The notes beneath the pieces were generated by a model that was given only the letters and a program-made list of their open reading frames with translations, made no database searches and had not been told where the DNA came from. A stretch of 64,000 nt of DNA from Nymphaea colorata (lineage: Eukaryota > Streptophyta > Magnoliopsida > Nymphaeales > Nymphaeaceae): contig NC_045151.1 of the NCBI RefSeq assembly GCF_008831285.2, positions 7,641,682 through 7,705,681 on the forward strand, in the 5' to 3' direction. The stretch's first letter is position 1. Every line of letters starts with the position of its first letter. Positions 63,301 to 64,000 of the stretch are shown piece by piece. The translations under genes were made by a program, and so were the position numbers.

Positions 63301-63421
63301 AAGCTAACATGTATAAACAATCATAACACAAAATAGTAAATGGGAAAGTGTACCTACGCATGAGCCACCTCAGTTGCCCGTGACTTTCCTGTAATATATC
63401 TCACTAAAGTGTCCATGGTTC
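50207..63421 (-). CDS. YtqB/MnmM-type SAM-dependent methyltransferase, probably plastid (split gene)
   Basis: The family (Pfam rRNA methylase, YtqB/MnmM) is known to methylate tRNA wobble uridine (mnm5s2U34) in bacteria, and plant members are predicted to be chloroplast proteins. Minus-strand exons: 63358-63421, 53864-54056, 53617-53690, 53140-53295 and 50207-50330 (stop TGA). All junctions are GT..AG and phases agree. From the ATG at 63416-63414 (ACCATGG context) the product is 201 residues: SAM motif [11 protein letters not shown] at 33-43, LGLDVQQSA after it, NLGYLPRGD from 114, [14 protein letters not shown] across the last junction, and [18 protein letters not shown] at the end. An AG precedes the first exon (ATTCAG|GAACC), so a transit-peptide exon may lie further upstream, perhaps outside the window. 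No broken codon was seen. Introns of 9.3 and 2.8 kb are full of transposons. Confidence 0.85.
50597..50954. mobile_element. Non-autonomous hAT-like element, 358 bp
   Basis: The left end CAAAGTCACCCGAACTC and inverted right end CTATGTCACCCGAGTGC pair as terminal repeats. Both sides carry the perfect 8-bp duplication CAGATAAC (50589-50596 and 50955-50962). Inside, GGGTGCGG/CACCCGCA motifs lie near the ends and the centre is TA-rich. It sits in the last intron of the methyltransferase gene and codes for nothing. Confidence 0.85.
51000..51800. mobile_element. Possible transposon carrying a GNAT gene fragment
   Basis: A CGTATCGTAACGTATCG-rich stretch at 51022-51055 and a GATACGCTATCGTACGG stretch at 51766-51783 flank a GNAT-like segment. 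TAGCGTATC occurs at the left and, inverted (GATACGCTA), at the right. Plant DNA transposons with CGTATCG-rich ends that carry host gene pieces are known (Pack-type). Exact ends and a target-site duplication were not found, so this is a hypothesis. A (CT)n run lies at 51318-51343. Confidence 0.4.
51411..51768 (+). pseudogene. GNAT N-acetyltransferase fragment (broken)
   Basis: The plus strand contains a decayed C-terminal half of a RimJ/RimL-type GNAT acetyltransferase. [18 protein letters not shown] (from 51413) matches the strand before the acetyl-CoA site. After stops and a frameshift, [16 protein letters not shown] matches the acetyl-CoA-binding helix, normally preceded by WG (here WE). 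[20 protein letters not shown] and [19 protein letters not shown] complete the family ending. In-frame stops occur near 51483 and at TGA 51619-51621. Typical enzymes use acetyl-CoA to acetylate amines. This copy cannot make a full enzyme. It is antisense within the last methyltransferase intron. Confidence 0.8.
51991..53078. mobile_element. hAT-like element with CCTAGGCG-rich ends, 1.09 kb
   Basis: The left end CTTAGTTGTTAATGCG and inverted right end CGTAGTTGTCAAGGCAC pair imperfectly. AATATTTT flanks both sides (51983-51990 and 53079-53086), a perfect 8-bp duplication. The terminal ~150 bases on the left and ~60 on the right are packed with CCTAGGCG/GCCTAGGC motifs, while the centre is AT-rich and shows no transposase. 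It lies in the last intron, just downstream of the exon ending at 53140. Confidence 0.75.
54173..55820. mobile_element. Candidate hAT-like element, 1.65 kb
   Basis: The left end has CCATAGTCACC and the right end GTGACTTCG, giving an inverted AGTCAC. The flanks GTTTAAAG (54165-54172) and GTTTAAAC (55821-55828) agree at seven of eight bases. The right terminal ~110 bases match 42860-42990, supporting a dispersed element. The inside carries T-rich runs, a GAGAGA run at 55010-55022 and no transposase. The terminal inverted repeats are short, so the ends are tentative. Confidence 0.45.
55828..56964. mobile_element. Non-autonomous hAT-like element, 1.14 kb
   Basis: The left end CTCGTCACACGGATAC and inverted right end CTATGTCACATAGGTAC pair as terminal repeats. 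The perfect 8-bp duplication GGTTTAAA flanks both sides (55820-55827 and 56965-56972). Subterminal GTACCCGTACC-like motifs link it to the 29879 and 50597 copies. A (TA)n run lies at 56849-56885. No transposase frame was found. It lies in the 9.3-kb methyltransferase intron. Confidence 0.8.
56973..57658. other. Intronic DNA between transposons
   Basis: This is part of the 9.3-kb intron of the minus-strand methyltransferase gene. I see no domain in the frames at 57001-57219 or 57512-57751. Confidence 0.5.
57659..57663. other. Target-site duplication, left copy (ACCAC)
   Basis: ACCAC directly precedes the 5' LTR and recurs at 62841-62845 directly after the 3' LTR. Five bases is the usual length for LTR retrotransposon integration. 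Confidence 0.9.
57664..57947 (+). repeat. 5' LTR of the copia element
   Basis: 284 bases from TGTTGAAATAG to TTTCTATA. It has a TATA box-like TATATAA at 57774-57780, the likely promoter of the element. Against the 3' LTR I count four base differences and one 14-base segment (within GGTTGCGGTGTGCACC) missing from the 3' copy. The last dinucleotide is TA where the 3' LTR has the canonical CA. Confidence 0.93.
57948..57965 (+). other. Primer-binding site (initiator Met tRNA)
   Basis: TGGTATCAGAGCCAGGTT immediately follows the 5' LTR and is complementary to the 3' end of initiator tRNA-Met. This is the standard minus-strand DNA primer of plant copia elements. Confidence 0.95.
58292..61291 (+). 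pseudogene. Copia gag-pol, first frame (gag, protease, integrase, start of RT)
   Basis: A 999-residue frame starts at ATG 58292. Order: an N-terminal gag domain of copia type ([14 protein letters not shown] near 32-45), a CCHC zinc knuckle at 253-266 (C-x2-C-x4-H-x4-C), the aspartic protease with [11 protein letters not shown] (catalytic Asp 356), a GAG-pre-integrase segment (RWHERLGHL), an integrase core with Asp 551, Asp 614 and Glu 650 (spacing D-35-E, intact), and the start of RT ([20 protein letters not shown]). The frame is lost at about 61250-61280, where small deletions remove RT codons and shift the reading frame, and it ends at a TAA. Gag, protease and integrase look intact. RT is supplied only in the broken downstream frame. 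Confidence 0.9.
61270..62573 (+). pseudogene. Copia RT and RNase H, second frame with three in-frame stops
   Basis: Past the frameshift the third frame continues the polyprotein from [12 protein letters not shown]. It carries [32 protein letters not shown], the catalytic YVDDM (61602-61616) and [13 protein letters not shown]. RNase H follows with SDADWAGC (near 62095) and [11 protein letters not shown] (near 62215) and ends with VDVLTKSL and a tail before the polypurine tract. In-frame stops are TAG 61428-61430, TAG 61569-61571 and TGA 62052-62054. All catalytic motifs that I can see are present, so decay is limited to these lesions and the upstream shift. Confidence 0.9.
62560..62570 (+). 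other. Polypurine tract of copia element
   Basis: TTGAGGGGGAG directly precedes the 3' LTR and would prime plus-strand DNA synthesis. The polyprotein end overlaps into the LTR by a few bases. Confidence 0.9.
62571..62840 (+). repeat. 3' LTR of the copia element
   Basis: 270 bases from TGTTGAAATAG to TTTCTACA, followed by the ACCAC duplication. It lacks a 14-base segment present in the 5' LTR and otherwise shows four substitutions against it. Confidence 0.93.
62886..62988. repeat. 51-bp tandem duplication, two copies
   Basis: CCCTATTAGTAAAGTACA occurs at 62894 and 62945, followed both times by TTATGCTAGTTTAATCT. The period is 51 bases. It lies just right of the copia insertion, in the same intron. 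Confidence 0.9.
63175..63345. repeat. ~87-bp diverged tandem duplication
   Basis: ATAGCACCCATAAA occurs at about 63176 and 63263. Both are followed by TCTACACC, ACCAAATA and GCATAAC/GTATAAA words in the same order. The copies are more diverged than the other duplications here. Confidence 0.75.
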
Positions 63422-64000
63422 CTGAATCCATGAGAAGGAAAAAAGAAAGATTTAGCACAGGTTATGAAGAAATACCAAATAAACCAGCTCAAAAAAACCC
63501 AAAGTATTCTCAATACGCCATATTCCATATACATATATCACATGCATCAGCAGTATGCCAATTCGAAAGACCTTCAGTATTTTTAAGTTAAAAGTCTTTA
63601 GTCTAAGACCTTGGCTGGGCAGAGGTGAACATGGCAGCTGGCAATATTTTGAGACTATCATGATACCTACAAAGTGTGAGTAACACTTAAGCATGAAGGG
63701 GAATATCATGCAGAGGGCAAAGAGTCTTCTACTCCTATGGCTGTTGATCAGATCTCTTTAAGAGTCTGAATCACTGGTCCAGCGATAGAACAAACAAATG
63801 AGTTCCATTTTGCTTAAACCGATGCAAACGTTAAACAAAGAACTGGTAGCATGGGACAGACACAAGGACTTAAGTATAAAGTTATTTGATGTTTTGTGCT
63901 GTTCCGTGGATTTATACGAAACAGAAATACAGGAACACCTGATCTCTCTCTCTCCCTCTCCTCCTCTTCCTCTTTCGCTTTCCTTCCAATTCTCCTTCCA
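63422..64000. other. Upstream flank or intron of the methyltransferase gene
   Basis: If a transit-peptide exon exists it should lie here or beyond the window edge on the minus strand. I did not find a convincing one. The plus strand ends in a CT-rich tract (63941-64000), which on the minus strand is a GA-rich leader-like stretch and could be 5' UTR. Confidence 0.35.

Overview
This window looks like nuclear DNA of a flowering plant. It is AT-rich, its two recognisable genes are split by GT..AG introns, one of them encodes a photorespiratory enzyme normally sent to plastids, and most of the rest is plant-type retrotransposons, DNA transposons and microsatellites. I cannot name the species. Exons were joined by eye from splice motifs, reading-frame continuity and family knowledge.

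Left third (1-26 kb): mostly dead retroelements. About 3.47-5.01 kb is a decayed Ty3/gypsy pol relic (+). About 6.5-8.56 kb is a decayed LINE (-) with reverse transcriptase and DUF4283-like remnants. From 8.58 to 19.36 kb lies one large Ty3/gypsy chromovirus on the minus strand. It has a complete 3.6-kb LTR on the right (15758-19362), a truncated 2.8-kb LTR on the left (8579-11358), a tRNA-iMet primer site, a polypurine tract, and broken gag, protease, RT, RNase H, integrase and chromodomain-like segments. A second minus-strand gypsy relic lies at 21.06-22.03 kb.

Middle (26-50 kb): the main gene is D-glycerate 3-kinase (GLYK, +, about 31.58-37.19 kb, 12 exons). Eleven exons are placed firmly and the transit-peptide exon is tentative. 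Around it are short DNA-transposon-like elements, microsatellites, a G homopolymer tract, a copia RT relic (44.7-45.06 kb), two diverged copies of a roughly 0.8-kb repeat (45.16-46.74 kb) and several short tandem duplications.

Right (50-64 kb): a minus-strand gene for a YtqB/MnmM-type SAM-dependent (rRNA/tRNA) methyltransferase. Its exons lie at 63358-63421, 53864-54056, 53617-53690, 53140-53295 and 50207-50330. Its introns are loaded with transposons. Intron A (9.3 kb) holds an almost intact-looking Ty1/copia element (57664-62840) with 5-bp target-site duplications, a primer site, a polypurine tract and nearly identical LTRs, but with a frameshift and three in-frame stops in pol. It also holds one or two hAT-like elements. 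The 2.8-kb last intron holds two hAT-like elements with perfect 8-bp target-site duplications and a decayed GNAT acetyltransferase fragment flanked by CGTATCG-rich repeats, which may be a gene fragment captured by a transposon.

No CRISPR array, rRNA gene or convincing tRNA gene was seen. The most notable results are a small hAT-like family (ends CTATGYCAC) found three times with 8-bp duplications, the possible captured GNAT fragment, and the contrast between young LTRs and a broken pol in the copia element.
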